64,000 nucleotides of DNA from Natronogracilivirga saccharolytica (GCF_017921895.1 NZ_JAFIDN010000002.1:248001-312000), one strand, 5' to 3'. Shown: positions 43,367 through 53,270, numbered from the stretch's first letter. Notes: generated from the sequence alone by a model not told the origin. A program made the numbers and translations.

Positions 43367-44428
43367 ATGGATATTGAAACCCAATTACTTCACTCCATCG
43401 ACCAGATCCTTCTGGCACTGATGATTTTTGTGATCATGTTCGGCATGGGTGCCAGCCTGACCATCGAGGATTTCAAGGCGGTGGCCAGAAGGCCGCGCGG
43501 CGTGTTCATCGGTTTTCTGTCACAGTTCGGTGTCATGCCTCTGATAGCATTCAGTCTGGCTGTCATTCTTGAACTTCCTCCTGCATTTGCGATTGCACTC
43601 ATCCTCATAGGGTGTCTTCCGGGCGGAACAACCTCGAACATGTTTGCCTATTTTGCCCGCGGATCGGTGGCGTTAAGCATTTCGATGACTACTGCCTCTA
43701 CATTGCTGGCATTGCTGATGATGCCGCTGCTGCTGGAGTTGTATGCTTCGGGCTTTACAAGGCAGATCAGTGAAGCCATGGCGGCCGAGGGTACGGCGAC
43801 GGGTGCCGATTTTGTCATTCCGACCATGAATATCGTCGGATCACTGTTGCTGGTTCTGATACCCGTTGCCGGCGGTATGGTATTGCGAAGATTTTCTCCG
43901 GGATGGGCGAAGACGGCGGAAGATACAGCCGGTTTTGTTGCCATCATCGTGATTCTGTTCCTGCTGGGAACTGCATTTTCACGGCACGGCGGACTGTTCC
44001 TTCAAACGCCATGGCAGGTATATTTCTCGGCTATTTTTCTCGGGCTGCTCGGATTTCTTTTCGGTTACTGGATGTCGCGGCTTCTGGGCGTTCAGCCACT
44101 GTTTCAGCGGGCCATTTCCCTGGAAACCGGTATCCAGAACGGACCGGTTTCGTTTGCCATAATCCTGCTGAGCTTTACCGAACCTACGGTACAAAACCAG
44201 ATGATCTGGCTTGCCATTCTTTACTCTACCACCATCGTGATTACGTCGTCGTTTATCACGCTCTACCTGCGGAAAAAGGGCAAGTACGATTGGGAGGTAT
44301 ACCGAAATACCGTTGTACACAACCGTCTGTTCGGTGATGACTACGTGACGGAGTATCCGGAAGGATTTCTCACTCCCCGCATTGCAAATGATCCCAGCCA
44401 GGGCACCTGCCCGAGCCAGAAGCGCTGA
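43367..44428 (+). CDS. Bile acid:sodium symporter (BASS/SBF) family transporter
   Basis: A 353-residue membrane protein with about nine to ten hydrophobic helices. MIFVIMFGMGASLTIEDFKAVARRPRGVFIGFLSQFGVMPLIAFSLA is the typical SBF opening. GCLPGGTTSNMFAYFARGSVALSISMTTASTLLALLMMPLLL carries the family's core crossover motif, and SLETGIQNGPVSFAIILLSF is the second. It presumably couples Na+ to uptake of an organic anion. Given the position 12 bp after the acyl-CoA ligase, the substrate may be a carboxylate that is then activated, but this is inference. The C-terminal hydrophilic tail of ~40 residues is cytoplasmic. Confidence 0.88.
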   Translation: MDIETQLLHSIDQILLALMIFVIMFGMGASLTIEDFKAVARRPRGVFIGFLSQFGVMPLIAFSLAVILELPPAFAIALILIGCLPGGTTSNMFAYFARGSVALSISMTTASTLLALLMMPLLLELYASGFTRQISEAMAAEGTATGADFVIPTMNIVGSLLLVLIPVAGGMVLRRFSPGWAKTAEDTAGFVAIIVILFLLGTAFSRHGGLFLQTPWQVYFSAIFLGLLGFLFGYWMSRLLGVQPLFQRAISLETGIQNGPVSFAIILLSFTEPTVQNQMIWLAILYSTTIVITSSFITLYLRKKGKYDWEVYRNTVVHNRLFGDDYVTEYPEGFLTPRIANDPSQGTCPSQKR

Positions 44429-44456
44429 ATGCGGCTCAGCCGGTGCTGTTTCGGTA

Positions 44457-47141
44457 TTACTTGATCAGGGTGATTTTCCGGGTGAAATTATGCTGCTCAC
44501 CGCTTCCAGCTACCATTTCTGCCCGCACCAGATAGACACCGCTCGCCAGCTGTCCGGCATCAAAAGTGACCTGATGTGTTCCGCTGCTGTACCTTTCATC
44601 CGCCAATCTTGCAACCTGCCTGCCGGTGACATCATAGACGGTAATACGCACATCGGCAGGGTCAGCCAGAGAGAAAGGAATGGTAGTTTCCGGGTTGAAG
44701 GGATTGGGGTAGCCCTCTCCGAGTTTGAACTGATCAGGCGTGGTTTCGCGGGTCTTTTCATCATCTCCTGATGCAGAAACATCTCTGGGCTCATCAGCAG
44801 GTGTGCCCAGGCTGAAGTTGTTGAACGTAACGCGGTTGCCGTCATCTGCCGACATATCGTCACCGTCGAACCGGATGCGTATCCGGAAATCGGGATTGTC
44901 GGCAGCATCGTCGATTTCACTGAAGTCAATTTCGTACTTCCGGAACTCGAAGGTCAGCGGATGCCGGTATTCATCCAGGCCGTCGGTTGTCCAGGTTTCC
45001 TCGCCATCCGCCGAATAATCGATGATCAATTCGTCCGCGGCAGCTTCATCCATGGCTGCAAACCGGAAAACGACATCATCCAGCCCGGTTGTGGGGACTT
45101 CGAACACCATCGTATTTTCTCCGCCGTCACCCGTGAATGGCTGCCGGACCTGAAGTGCGCGCATGCGGTTCATGTCGTAGGGTCTGCCATGATTGCCCTC
45201 GGGGCGGTAGTTGATGTCGGTGGGCCGGTTCCGTCGCTCCATTGATGCGCTGCGCCACTCGGGGTGATCCTCATCAAACGGGTAACCGTCCAGCGCCGAC
45301 TCAAAGCGGATGCGGGCGCTGTCGACCAGGGCATACCGGGGCTCGAGTGTTTCGAAAGGAGTGTTGTTGGCCATTTCGTCACCGAAATACCAGAAATAGC
45401 GCAGCTGTGATTTCGGTTTGTCCGGAGGGGTGCCCATTTGCGAGTCGATCCAGCTCAGACGCTGTTCTATCCAGTCAACCATGTAGTCGACTTCTTCATC
45501 GTAGGTGTCGCCGATGAAATGATTGGGCCACACATATTCACCCAGAATTTGCCATCGGTCAAAATTGCGCTGCTGGGACTCATACAGCAGATCGGCGTAG
45601 TCACGGATGAGTCCGGTGATGTGTTCGGTGGCGAAGGGGCCGTCGCGCAGTTCCCACCAACGCTCTCTGTAGCGTTCATCAAAGCCGGGATCTTCGAATA
45701 ACCGGGTATACCAGCCGTTCATGTAATCTTCTTCAGAGATTTGAGTATAATACCATCCCAGCGGGTTATAAGCCTGAAGGTAATTTCCGTTACCCAGACT
45801 GATGTTGTAGTCCCAGACCGGACCCATGACCAGCCTTCCGCCGCGGTCCTTGTGCAGATACGTACTCAGCCGGTAGCCGTCGATCTCCTTGAGCGCCTCG
45901 GTAATCAAATGATGATCGATAAAGGACTCCGGATCCAGCCAGGCGGCATAGCCCTGCCGCGGATCGTCAAAGTCGGGTCCGAACAGGGCCCGTTCAAGAT
46001 TACCGATGTAACCGGAAATCCAGTTGCGCTGCTCCGGTGTGATGTCCCAGTCCTGCGGACGGACCAGCGCGAAGCCGGTATTGCGTTCATCGCTCCGGAA
46101 ATGCACATCGCGGTCATAGTTGATGATGTAACCGCCGGTTATTTCGGGTTCCTGATTGTCATCGGGGCCAACTTTGGTGATGTCGACCCGGTTGTCGTCC
46201 CATTTGATGCGTTCGACCAGCATGTATACGCCATGGTAATGACCGGACGTGACCGGTCCGTCGCCGTCGTGAAGAAAGAGCTCGACGAAGCGGGTACGCG
46301 GGGCATACCGGCCCATGTCCCGGCTGAGCCGGTAGGCGACGGCATTGCGCATGAGCGTTTTGTCATCGTACGGGGCATGCATGATCCAGTTGTTTTCCGA
46401 CGGCATACCCAGAATCGGCTCGTTGCGGTTTTCGTCATCCTCGTCAATCAGCCGCACACCGAACTGACGTTTCGGGAACATGGACAGGGAGCTTGTCCCG
46501 CGATAATTGGACTCGCTGCGCCCGTGCACATGAAGGTCATCCGAAAGTAGCCGGGCCCGTCCGTCATCATCGCGGTCGATGACCGAAAAATAGACAAGCG
46601 TACGCTCGCAATTTGATGGTGAATCGGGATTGTCACAATTCTCCAGCATGGTTTCTTCGAACTGATGGACGATGACAAGCGGCAGGTCGGAATCAAAGTC
46701 AGCTACGTTGGGATGGAGGCGGCTGTAGATTTTGGTTACGACTTCCCCGGGCTGATCTCCCTCCCGGTAGGCCCGCGCACGTATCATTCTTGTGCCGTGC
46801 ATCTCGATGGGGTCGTCCTCAATGTACCGCCGGGAAGAGCGGTCAGGAATCCCGCCGTCGGTTGTGTAGTAAATTTCGGTTTCCTCGCCGGCGGACAAAT
46901 GCAGTTCGAACGGATCGGTAAAAGTGCCGGCCGGATGGGAAAATTCGGGTGGTCCGGGGGGTGACCCTGCAACTGCCCCGGACGGGAAAGACACCAACAG
47001 GAAAAAAACTATTGCATGTAAGAATAAAAAGATCTTGCAAGAAACAAGGGGAATGCGGGAACTTCCTGATGCAGGAGACTTTTTGCTAAAACCTGTGGCA
47101 GACCGTGAATTATTAAACAGAGAGTAAAAGCGAAAAGGCAT
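44457..47141 (-). CDS. CotH-kinase-family protein with type IX secretion sorting domain
   Basis: An 894-residue secreted protein. A long basic N-region precedes a signal segment at about 36-58. Next is a chitobiase-type beta-sandwich (GTFTDPFELHLSAGEETEIYYTTDG, about 70-145), then a CotH domain at about 150-560 (FPKRQFGVRLID, MRNAVAYRLSRDMG, VGPDDNQEPEITGGYIINYDRD, and MGPVWDYNISLGNG with its metal-binding Asp). A jelly-roll region follows, and the C terminus is a ~75-residue sorting domain (GYPNPFNPETTIPFSL ... TRKITLIK). CotH proteins in spore coats are protein kinases; extracellular FCB members are uncharacterised. The DxN-type motif suggests possible kinase activity. It is convergent with the transporter gene. 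Confidence 0.87.
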   Translation of the reverse strand: MPFRFYSLFNNSRSATGFSKKSPASGSSRIPLVSCKIFLFLHAIVFFLLVSFPSGAVAGSPPGPPEFSHPAGTFTDPFELHLSAGEETEIYYTTDGGIPDRSSRRYIEDDPIEMHGTRMIRARAYREGDQPGEVVTKIYSRLHPNVADFDSDLPLVIVHQFEETMLENCDNPDSPSNCERTLVYFSVIDRDDDGRARLLSDDLHVHGRSESNYRGTSSLSMFPKRQFGVRLIDEDDENRNEPILGMPSENNWIMHAPYDDKTLMRNAVAYRLSRDMGRYAPRTRFVELFLHDGDGPVTSGHYHGVYMLVERIKWDDNRVDITKVGPDDNQEPEITGGYIINYDRDVHFRSDERNTGFALVRPQDWDITPEQRNWISGYIGNLERALFGPDFDDPRQGYAAWLDPESFIDHHLITEALKEIDGYRLSTYLHKDRGGRLVMGPVWDYNISLGNGNYLQAYNPLGWYYTQISEEDYMNGWYTRLFEDPGFDERYRERWWELRDGPFATEHITGLIRDYADLLYESQQRNFDRWQILGEYVWPNHFIGDTYDEEVDYMVDWIEQRLSWIDSQMGTPPDKPKSQLRYFWYFGDEMANNTPFETLEPRYALVDSARIRFESALDGYPFDEDHPEWRSASMERRNRPTDINYRPEGNHGRPYDMNRMRALQVRQPFTGDGGENTMVFEVPTTGLDDVVFRFAAMDEAAADELIIDYSADGEETWTTDGLDEYRHPLTFEFRKYEIDFSEIDDAADNPDFRIRIRFDGDDMSADDGNRVTFNNFSLGTPADEPRDVSASGDDEKTRETTPDQFKLGEGYPNPFNPETTIPFSLADPADVRITVYDVTGRQVARLADERYSSGTHQVTFDAGQLASGVYLVRAEMVAGSGEQHNFTRKITLIK

Positions 47142-47189
47142 AAAAACTGAAAATACTGGTGCTGTTGTCGGCTGCTAATGAAATAACGC

Positions 47190-47276
47190 AAAAAAGAGGG
47201 CAACTGAAACTGATACAAAAAAGATATCAGTTTCAGAATACGTAAATTTACGGACATTTTCAGTTGGTTTGCCCTC
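47190..47276 (-). terminator. Highly structured terminator between two type IX cargo genes
   Basis: On the minus strand GAGGGCAA (47276-47269) pairs with TTGCCCTC (47203-47196), followed at once by six T (47195-47190). Inside lie the palindrome CGTAAATTTACG (47252-47241) and a perfect 12-bp hairpin CTGAAACTGATA/TATCAGTTTCAG (47236-47225 with 47215-47204). Part of the inner hairpin (TTTCAG) could instead extend the outer stem with AACTGAAA (47265-47258), so two alternative folds exist. It lies 40 bp downstream of the beta-helix gene. Confidence 0.75.
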
Positions 47277-47315
47277 AATGTCTATTTGGCTCTATTTACT
47301 ATTAGGAAAATTTTC

Positions 47316-50255
47316 TTATTTGACGAAAGTCATTTTGCGCGTCAGCGAGTAGCTGTCAGCGTCCAGGCGGTACAGATAAATACCGCTGGTGATTGCTGAA
47401 GCATCAAACCGGATGTCATATTGCCCCGGCTCGCGGAGCTGGTCGACCAACACGGCGATTTCGCGTCCAAGCACATCATAAACAGCCAGGCGTACATGTG
47501 AAGCCTCTGCGACGCTGTAGCGGATTCTGGTCGACGGATTGAACGGGTTCGGGTAGTTTTGTGCCAGTTCAAAAGCGGCAGGCACCTCACGGCCCGGACC
47601 ATCCACCCCGTCTCCTGCCCGCGTCGGAATGGTCCCCTGCCCCAGCCACGGATCAAACCGGGTGGTACCCACAATGGCGTCTCCGCTGCCCCCGGCAACC
47701 GTCTCTGTTACCGAATCCTCGACATCGCCCGACGGACCCGACGCACTGCCCCACCAGTTATTGCGTGCATCCGCATCGGGGCTCATATTGCCGGCATCCA
47801 GTCCGACAGCATTGGCCAGAAACTCATTATCTGCAAAAAATATGGGCGCATGTTCACCCTGAAGCAGCACGCCGGTGTCGTTGCCGGCAAACGTGTTCTC
47901 CACGATGGTTACAACTTCCGTGCCGGTTGTATTCAATCCGATCTGCAACCCGTCAAATGTGGTATTGCGGACGATCAGCGTGTCCGAAAATCCTGCCTGC
48001 ACACCCGCCGCCACATTCTCAAACGCCAGATCCTCGACAACCGCATATCCTCCCTGGAAGATAATGACCTGTCCCGGATCCGCCGGGATTTCGGGAAGCG
48101 TGTCCCCGCGCGAATAGAACAGCTCTTTGCCATTCACGGTGTTGCCGCTGATGAAATGGTCGTAGTTCTCGCTGGTTTCACCCACTATCAGGATACCTGT
48201 TTCAAAATCATTGTCGTGGATTCCCTGCCGGCGCCGGATTTCAGCCATATGGATGTCTATGGGATGTCCGGACAGGGTGTTTCCTTCAATTTGGGCGCTA
48301 TCGGCCAGGCGGTTATCCATATAGATACCGGTCAGGTCGTTGTCGGCGATGGTGTTGCCATTGATGTTGGCACCAGAAGCATCCGAGCCGATATAGATGC
48401 CGTATTCACTGTTCTCTTCAATGGTGTTACCGGTAATCGTCGCGCTGTTGGTAGAGTTGATTCTCACCCCGTGCCGCTCATTATGGCGGATCGTATTGTT
48501 CTCGTAGACAATGTTGCTGGAGATGAGTCTCCGCGTTCCCACCACAAGTCCATTCCCTTGATTGTGGGTTATTATGTTGTCTGAAATGGATCCCGTTCCC
48601 TCGAGATTGCCGGTTGAAATACCATTCGCGCCGTTGCGCAGCGCTGTGTTACCGATGACTTGCGGATTTCTCACCAGTCCCACACTCAGCCCGGTTCCAA
48701 TATTATCATTGGCCGTGTTGTTGCTGGCAACGGACCGGGCGGATCGTGAAACGACGATGCCGGTTCCGTTTTCGGTGGCCGTGTTGTTGATGACCGTGCC
48801 ATCGTGCGAGTTCCAGTTGTAAACGCCGTTATCGCCGTTGCCCACTGCGGTGTTACCGTCAAACGTAGAGTTTTCCGACCAGAAATAGACCATGCCGTTT
48901 TCTCCGTTGCCGGTCGCACTGCTGTTTTCCACCAGTGAGTGGGGCGATGACTCCAGAAACAGTCCGTCGTTTCCGTTGCTGTTGAATTCGCTTTCACGGA
49001 CGGTGGTTCTTTCAGATACCACCAGCCGGACACCCGTGAAGAGATGGTTCTCTGCGGTGATATTGGTGAGGGTCACATTGTCGCTGTAGGAGATCTGCAG
49101 CCCGATCGCCACATCCGAAAAGGAGAGGCCGGACAAGCTGAGGCCGTCGGAGTTGTGGATGATCACCTGCTGCGCGCCGGCGGGGACATCATCGGCAGTG
49201 ATGTTCTTTCCGTAGTACAACAACCCGCCGTTGACTGTGTTGTTCTCCATGGTGTGGTTGTAGTGGGTCTGTCCCGCTGTGAAATCAGAGCGGATGTTGT
49301 CCGGATCGATAACTATCCCTGTGCCCAGGTTGTTGTCATTGATGGTTGCGTAAGCGGACTCCACCATGTAGATGTCCGCATCGTGACCGGACAGGGTATT
49401 GCCCAGCAGTGATGTCTGGTGCGAAAATTCCTCCATTACAATGCCGTGCAGGCGGTTATCCGTAATGGTATTGTCCTCAATCACATTGCCAAGGGACTCT
49501 TCCAGATGGATGCCGTGCGTGTTGCCATCTGTGATCATGTTGCCGGCTACCATGATGGAGTCCGATTCCAGCAGATACACACCCGAGCCGTTATTCCCGG
49601 AAATCTCGTTGTTTAGTACGTTCATGTGCCGGGACCGGAGCAGCCGGATGCCATCGGAAGGATTCTCGCTGATGGTATTCAGGTCGATAAGAACCGAGTC
49701 CGATTCAGCAATCTCGATGCCAAAACCCTGACGGAATCCGAAGCGTTGGTCGGTCAACTCGTTTTCGGTGACATGAAGTCCGGGGGACCGAAACGCGGAA
49801 ACGGCTTTGCCGTTGTTGGTCATGTAGTTGCCGCGGATCACTACATCGGAACTGTTTTCCACTCTCACGCCATCATTACTGAAATTCCGAATCGTTAATC
49901 CAGAGATGACCGTGTTGCCGGTATCGGTGATCCGGATGCCGGTGTTGCCTCCTTCGATGACAGGTGCCGCGTCGTCATCCGCCGCCCGAAGGGTGAGATT
50001 GGGCGTGCTTATTTCAAGATCCTCCTCAAACGCGCCCGATTCAATGCAGATGACATCTCCGGATGATGCGGAATCGATCGCTTCCTGGATGGATTCACCG
50101 TTTTCGACGATTTTACTGCAAGTTCCGGTGATGGCGGGGGAATAGGCGGACGTTATGGCGAACACGGACGAGCCGGTTACCGTTATGATTGCTGCTGCAA
50201 ATAATATGAACAGGGTAGAGTTTGCCCTTATCAAGTAGTATTTGATGGATGGCAT
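47316..50255 (-). CDS. Secreted right-handed parallel beta-helix (NosD-like) protein with type IX sorting domain
   Basis: A 979-residue secreted protein. Signal peptide at about 6-34 (LFILFAAAIITVTGSSVFA). IVENGESIQEAIDSASSGDVICIESGAFEEDLEI is the classic entry to a pectate-lyase-like helix. About 800 residues of short rungs follow, with repeated GIxLxxSxxNxVxxNxxxxN patterns (ENNTIRHNERHGVRINSTNSATITGNTIEENSEYGIYIG). The C-terminal ~85 residues are a sorting domain (NYPNPFNPSTRIRYSV ... LTRKMTFVK). Such helices bind or cleave polysaccharides or act as adhesins; no catalytic Asp/Lys cluster was identified, so the activity is open. The start is ATG 50255; an upstream codon at 50303 precedes the signal peptide. 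Confidence 0.87.
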   Translation of the reverse strand: MPSIKYYLIRANSTLFILFAAAIITVTGSSVFAITSAYSPAITGTCSKIVENGESIQEAIDSASSGDVICIESGAFEEDLEISTPNLTLRAADDDAAPVIEGGNTGIRITDTGNTVISGLTIRNFSNDGVRVENSSDVVIRGNYMTNNGKAVSAFRSPGLHVTENELTDQRFGFRQGFGIEIAESDSVLIDLNTISENPSDGIRLLRSRHMNVLNNEISGNNGSGVYLLESDSIMVAGNMITDGNTHGIHLEESLGNVIEDNTITDNRLHGIVMEEFSHQTSLLGNTLSGHDADIYMVESAYATINDNNLGTGIVIDPDNIRSDFTAGQTHYNHTMENNTVNGGLLYYGKNITADDVPAGAQQVIIHNSDGLSLSGLSFSDVAIGLQISYSDNVTLTNITAENHLFTGVRLVVSERTTVRESEFNSNGNDGLFLESSPHSLVENSSATGNGENGMVYFWSENSTFDGNTAVGNGDNGVYNWNSHDGTVINNTATENGTGIVVSRSARSVASNNTANDNIGTGLSVGLVRNPQVIGNTALRNGANGISTGNLEGTGSISDNIITHNQGNGLVVGTRRLISSNIVYENNTIRHNERHGVRINSTNSATITGNTIEENSEYGIYIGSDASGANINGNTIADNDLTGIYMDNRLADSAQIEGNTLSGHPIDIHMAEIRRRQGIHDNDFETGILIVGETSENYDHFISGNTVNGKELFYSRGDTLPEIPADPGQVIIFQGGYAVVEDLAFENVAAGVQAGFSDTLIVRNTTFDGLQIGLNTTGTEVVTIVENTFAGNDTGVLLQGEHAPIFFADNEFLANAVGLDAGNMSPDADARNNWWGSASGPSGDVEDSVTETVAGGSGDAIVGTTRFDPWLGQGTIPTRAGDGVDGPGREVPAAFELAQNYPNPFNPSTRIRYSVAEASHVRLAVYDVLGREIAVLVDQLREPGQYDIRFDASAITSGIYLYRLDADSYSLTRKMTFVK

Positions 50256-50510
50256 TTTTCCTGGGTTGGATTTCGGTTGCCGGATCCAGCCGGGAGGATG
50301 CAATTGTACCGTTGGATGCCGTTGGCCGGATGATACTTCCCCTTCCCGTTTACCCCTGAGACCCTGTGGTATGGTTACCCCGGTTCCGTACTGACAATGT
50401 AAGGCTGGTCATTTACAATGTCAAACAGGTATCTCCCGTGAGTTTTATGGTGTAAATGTTCAGTACGGGATTGATGTTAAATCAAAAATGAAATCGCCGT
50501 TTGTCATGAA

Positions 50511-50536
50511 GGGCTGATGGAATTAACCATCAGCCC
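50511..50536 (-). terminator. Strong hairpin downstream of lpdA
   Basis: GGGCTGATGG, 6-nt loop AATTAA, CCATCAGCCC: a perfect 10-bp stem 15 bp after the lpdA stop. The minus-strand side lacks a U run, while the plus-strand side is followed by GGATTTGCTCTTTTTC. It may act as terminator or 3'-end stabiliser. Confidence 0.6.
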
Positions 50537-50551
50537 GGATTTGCTCTTTTT

Positions 50552-51973
50552 CTACTTTTTCTTCGGAGGTGTACCCAGGTGAACTCCCTCGCCGTACGCT
50601 TCGGCCACCGCTTCCATTACGGTTTCCGAAAGGGTCGGATGCGGATGAACCGCCGAGATGATCTCGTGTCCCGTGGTCTCCAGGTCGCGCGCCACCACCG
50701 CTTCGGTGATCATGTCCGTAACATCGGCACCGATCATGTGGCAGCCGAGCCATTCGCCGTATTTCTCGTCGAAGATCACTTTTACGAAACCATCGGTCTG
50801 TCCTGCGCCCACGGCTTTGCCGTTGGCCTGGAAAGGGAATTTGCCCACTTTGACCTTGTAGCCGGCTTCCTTCGCCTGATCTTCGGTCATGCCCACTGAT
50901 GCCACCTGCGGCTGGCAGTATGTACAGCCCGGTATATTTTGATAGTCAATGGGTTTCGGGTCTTCACCTGCGATTCGTTCTATACACCTCAGAGCTTCAT
51001 GGGAGGCTTTATGAGCCAGCCAGGGTGCTCCGGCGACATCGCCGATAGCATAAATACCATCTACACTGGTCTTATAGGTTTTCCGGTCCACCTGAATAGC
51101 ACCTTTTTCGACCTTCACCCCAATGTCTTCAAGACCAAGTCCTTCCACATTGCCGACCACGCCGACGGCTGAAAGAACCACATCGGTTTCGATTTTTTCC
51201 TCTCCTTTTTTGGTCTTGACGGTCACTTCAAGCTTCTGGCCTTTTTTGCTGACATTTTCGACCGTGCTTTCGGTCAGGATGTTCATCCCTTTTTTCCTGT
51301 ACAGTTTTTCAAGTTCCTTGCTCACTTCGGCATCTTCCACCGGCAGGATATTCTTCTGCATTTCAACAACCGTCACTTCGGTTCCGATGGCATGATAGAA
51401 ATAGGCGAATTCGATCCCGATAGCGCCGGCTCCTACGATCAGCATCCTTTTGGGCTGCTTCTCCAGTTTCATGGCGCGTTCGTAATCGATTATGGTTTTG
51501 CCGTCAAATTTCAGGTTGGGAAGCTCCCGGGCCCGTGCACCGGTGGCGACGATGAAATGCTTTGCCTTTATGCGCCCGGTTTCCTTGTCCTTGTCATCGA
51601 CAATCTTCAGCTCGTTTTTGGAATCAAAAACACCCTTGCCCCTGATGACCTCGATTTTGTTGGTTTTCATCAGGAACTGCACACCCTTGCTCATCTTGGT
51701 GGCAGCGTTCCGGCTCCGCTTGATGATTTTCGGGAAATCGGGTTTTACTTCGCCTGCATCAAAGCCGTAGTCGCCGGCATGCTGAAAGTATTCGGCTACC
51801 TGGGCCGACTTCAGCAAGGCTTTGGTCGGGATACATCCGATATTCAGACAAACGCCTCCCAGATCACGTTTTTCTACTATTGCCGTTTTCAATCCCAGTT
51901 GGCTGGCACGGATGGCGGCGACATACCCGCCCGGCCCCGAGCCGATTACACAAACATCAAATTCTTTAGCCAT
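50552..51973 (-). CDS. lpdA: Dihydrolipoyl dehydrogenase (E3)
   Basis: A 473-residue flavoprotein disulfide reductase that reoxidises dihydrolipoamide of 2-oxo-acid dehydrogenase and glycine cleavage complexes with NAD+. FAD site VIGSGPGGYVAAIRASQLG (9-27); redox disulfide Cys42-x4-Cys47 (GGVCLNIGCIPTKALL); NAD site LIVGAGAIGIEFAYFY; second FAD motif DGIYAIGDVAG; C-terminal His-Glu pair HPHPTLSE. Length is standard. It lies alone here, without E1/E2 genes, so it probably serves several complexes. Lipoate for its partners comes from lipB-lipA at 21.9-23.6 kb. Confidence 0.97.
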   Translation of the reverse strand: MAKEFDVCVIGSGPGGYVAAIRASQLGLKTAIVEKRDLGGVCLNIGCIPTKALLKSAQVAEYFQHAGDYGFDAGEVKPDFPKIIKRSRNAATKMSKGVQFLMKTNKIEVIRGKGVFDSKNELKIVDDKDKETGRIKAKHFIVATGARARELPNLKFDGKTIIDYERAMKLEKQPKRMLIVGAGAIGIEFAYFYHAIGTEVTVVEMQKNILPVEDAEVSKELEKLYRKKGMNILTESTVENVSKKGQKLEVTVKTKKGEEKIETDVVLSAVGVVGNVEGLGLEDIGVKVEKGAIQVDRKTYKTSVDGIYAIGDVAGAPWLAHKASHEALRCIERIAGEDPKPIDYQNIPGCTYCQPQVASVGMTEDQAKEAGYKVKVGKFPFQANGKAVGAGQTDGFVKVIFDEKYGEWLGCHMIGADVTDMITEAVVARDLETTGHEIISAVHPHPTLSETVMEAVAEAYGEGVHLGTPPKKK

Positions 51974-52223
51974 AATTATTTTTCCGGATTTGTTGGTATT
52001 TTAACAGTGCAAAAAAATGGTTTATCCTGGTGATGCGTTTCCTTTATTCGCGGTAAGGTACGGATTATCGACGATTTTCTCAGAAAACGTTTGATTCAGA
52101 GAACGTTTGACAGGGCCGCACGGTAGTAACCAATACTAATATGAATCTCTGAAGGTTCATGGAGCAAGGCCCCGGGTTTACCGAACGGCCCCGGAATCAC
52201 CGGAACAACAACTATAACATAGA

Positions 52224-53270
52224 ATGGCAAAAAATATATCCGGAATGTTCCGGAAAAATCGATTTCCGGAAAATACAGATATTCCTCCAAGAGGTGAGAA
52301 CCCGGAAGGAAAGCCGCGAAAGATGGGGCTGGAGATCGAATTTTCAGGACTCACCATTGATCGTATTGTATCTCTTGTCAGGCTTTGTTACGGTGGAGAA
52401 GTGGAATCGGAGAGTGATTACAAAAAATATGTCCGCAATTCACGTCTCGGCGACTTTACCATAGAACTGGACTGGATCCTGCTGCAAAAACTGGCAAAAA
52501 CGGATTATTTCAAAAAAATCGGCAAGGAAATTGGTATTCATGTGGATTCCCGCTGGCAAAAGACCGTAGAAAAAGTGCTTGCATCAACAGCGGAGCCCTT
52601 TGTTCCATATGAGGTTTCGTTTCCGCCCGTCACCTTTGACCGCATTGCCGACCTGGAGGACTTGCGGAAGGCAATTTACCGGATGCGCGGCAAGGGCACA
52701 TCAGCCTCGCCGTTCAATGCGTTTGGATTGCATCTCAATCCTGAAGTGCCGTCCCGTGAGGTGGACATTATTTTGCGTTATTTTCAGGCATTTCTTCTGC
52801 TGTACGAGTGGCTGCGTCTCTCCCATGAGATCGACATGATGCGCGAAATCACCCCTTTCATTGACCCGTTTCCGGAAAAATACATACTGAAGGTGCTGGA
52901 CCCGTCATACAGGCCGGATGCATCCGGATTTATTGATGATTATCTGGATGCCAATCCCACCCGGAACCGGCCGCTCGATATGCTTCCCCTTTTTGCATGG
53001 ATGGATGAAGAGCGCGTCAGGAACCGGCTGAAGGATGAACTGATACGGCCCCGCCCCGCATTTCATTACCGGCTTCCAAACAGCTCGATTGATGATCCGG
53101 ACTGGACGTTTACAAAAGAGTGGAACGTATGGGTTCAGGTAGAACGACTGGCCGAATCAGGACAGAAGCTGATCGATATGCAGGAGTTGTATCTCGAAAA
53201 AAAACTGCACCCGCTGAAAACCTGGGCCGATGAATGGATGCGGGAAATGCGGGTTCGTTTTTTTGAATAA
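52224..53270 (+). CDS. Putative amidoligase (Amidoligase_2, glutamine-synthetase-like fold)
   Basis: A 348-residue protein with features of the Amidoligase_2 family. MGLEIEFSGL (Glu37 and Glu39) is the first Mg-ATP motif. FNAFGLHLNPE (His170 and Asn172) is the second. Hydrophobic FLLLYEWLRLSHEIDM and an acidic C-terminal half follow. These enzymes are predicted from comparative genomics to join an amine to a carboxylate through an acyl-phosphate, like glutamine synthetase, making gamma-glutamyl-type amides or peptides. They are typically found beside a class I amidotransferase-like hydrolase, exactly as here (33 bp downstream). The first ~30 residues are polar and not conserved-looking; ATG 52323 (MGLEIEF) is an alternative start. 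No signal peptide is present. Confidence 0.8.
   Translation: MAKNISGMFRKNRFPENTDIPPRGENPEGKPRKMGLEIEFSGLTIDRIVSLVRLCYGGEVESESDYKKYVRNSRLGDFTIELDWILLQKLAKTDYFKKIGKEIGIHVDSRWQKTVEKVLASTAEPFVPYEVSFPPVTFDRIADLEDLRKAIYRMRGKGTSASPFNAFGLHLNPEVPSREVDIILRYFQAFLLLYEWLRLSHEIDMMREITPFIDPFPEKYILKVLDPSYRPDASGFIDDYLDANPTRNRPLDMLPLFAWMDEERVRNRLKDELIRPRPAFHYRLPNSSIDDPDWTFTKEWNVWVQVERLAESGQKLIDMQELYLEKKLHPLKTWADEWMREMRVRFFE

Noticed and set aside
45741-46550. Plus-strand open frame of 269 codons within the CotH gene
   Set aside because: It is antisense to well-supported CotH domain sequence and has no family resemblance.
47559-48584. Long plus-strand open frame (341 codons) opposite the beta-helix gene
   Set aside because: It lies wholly antisense to a gene with clear repeats and a sorting domain; its translation has no recognisable fold, and it arises from the skewed codon use of the repeat-rich gene.
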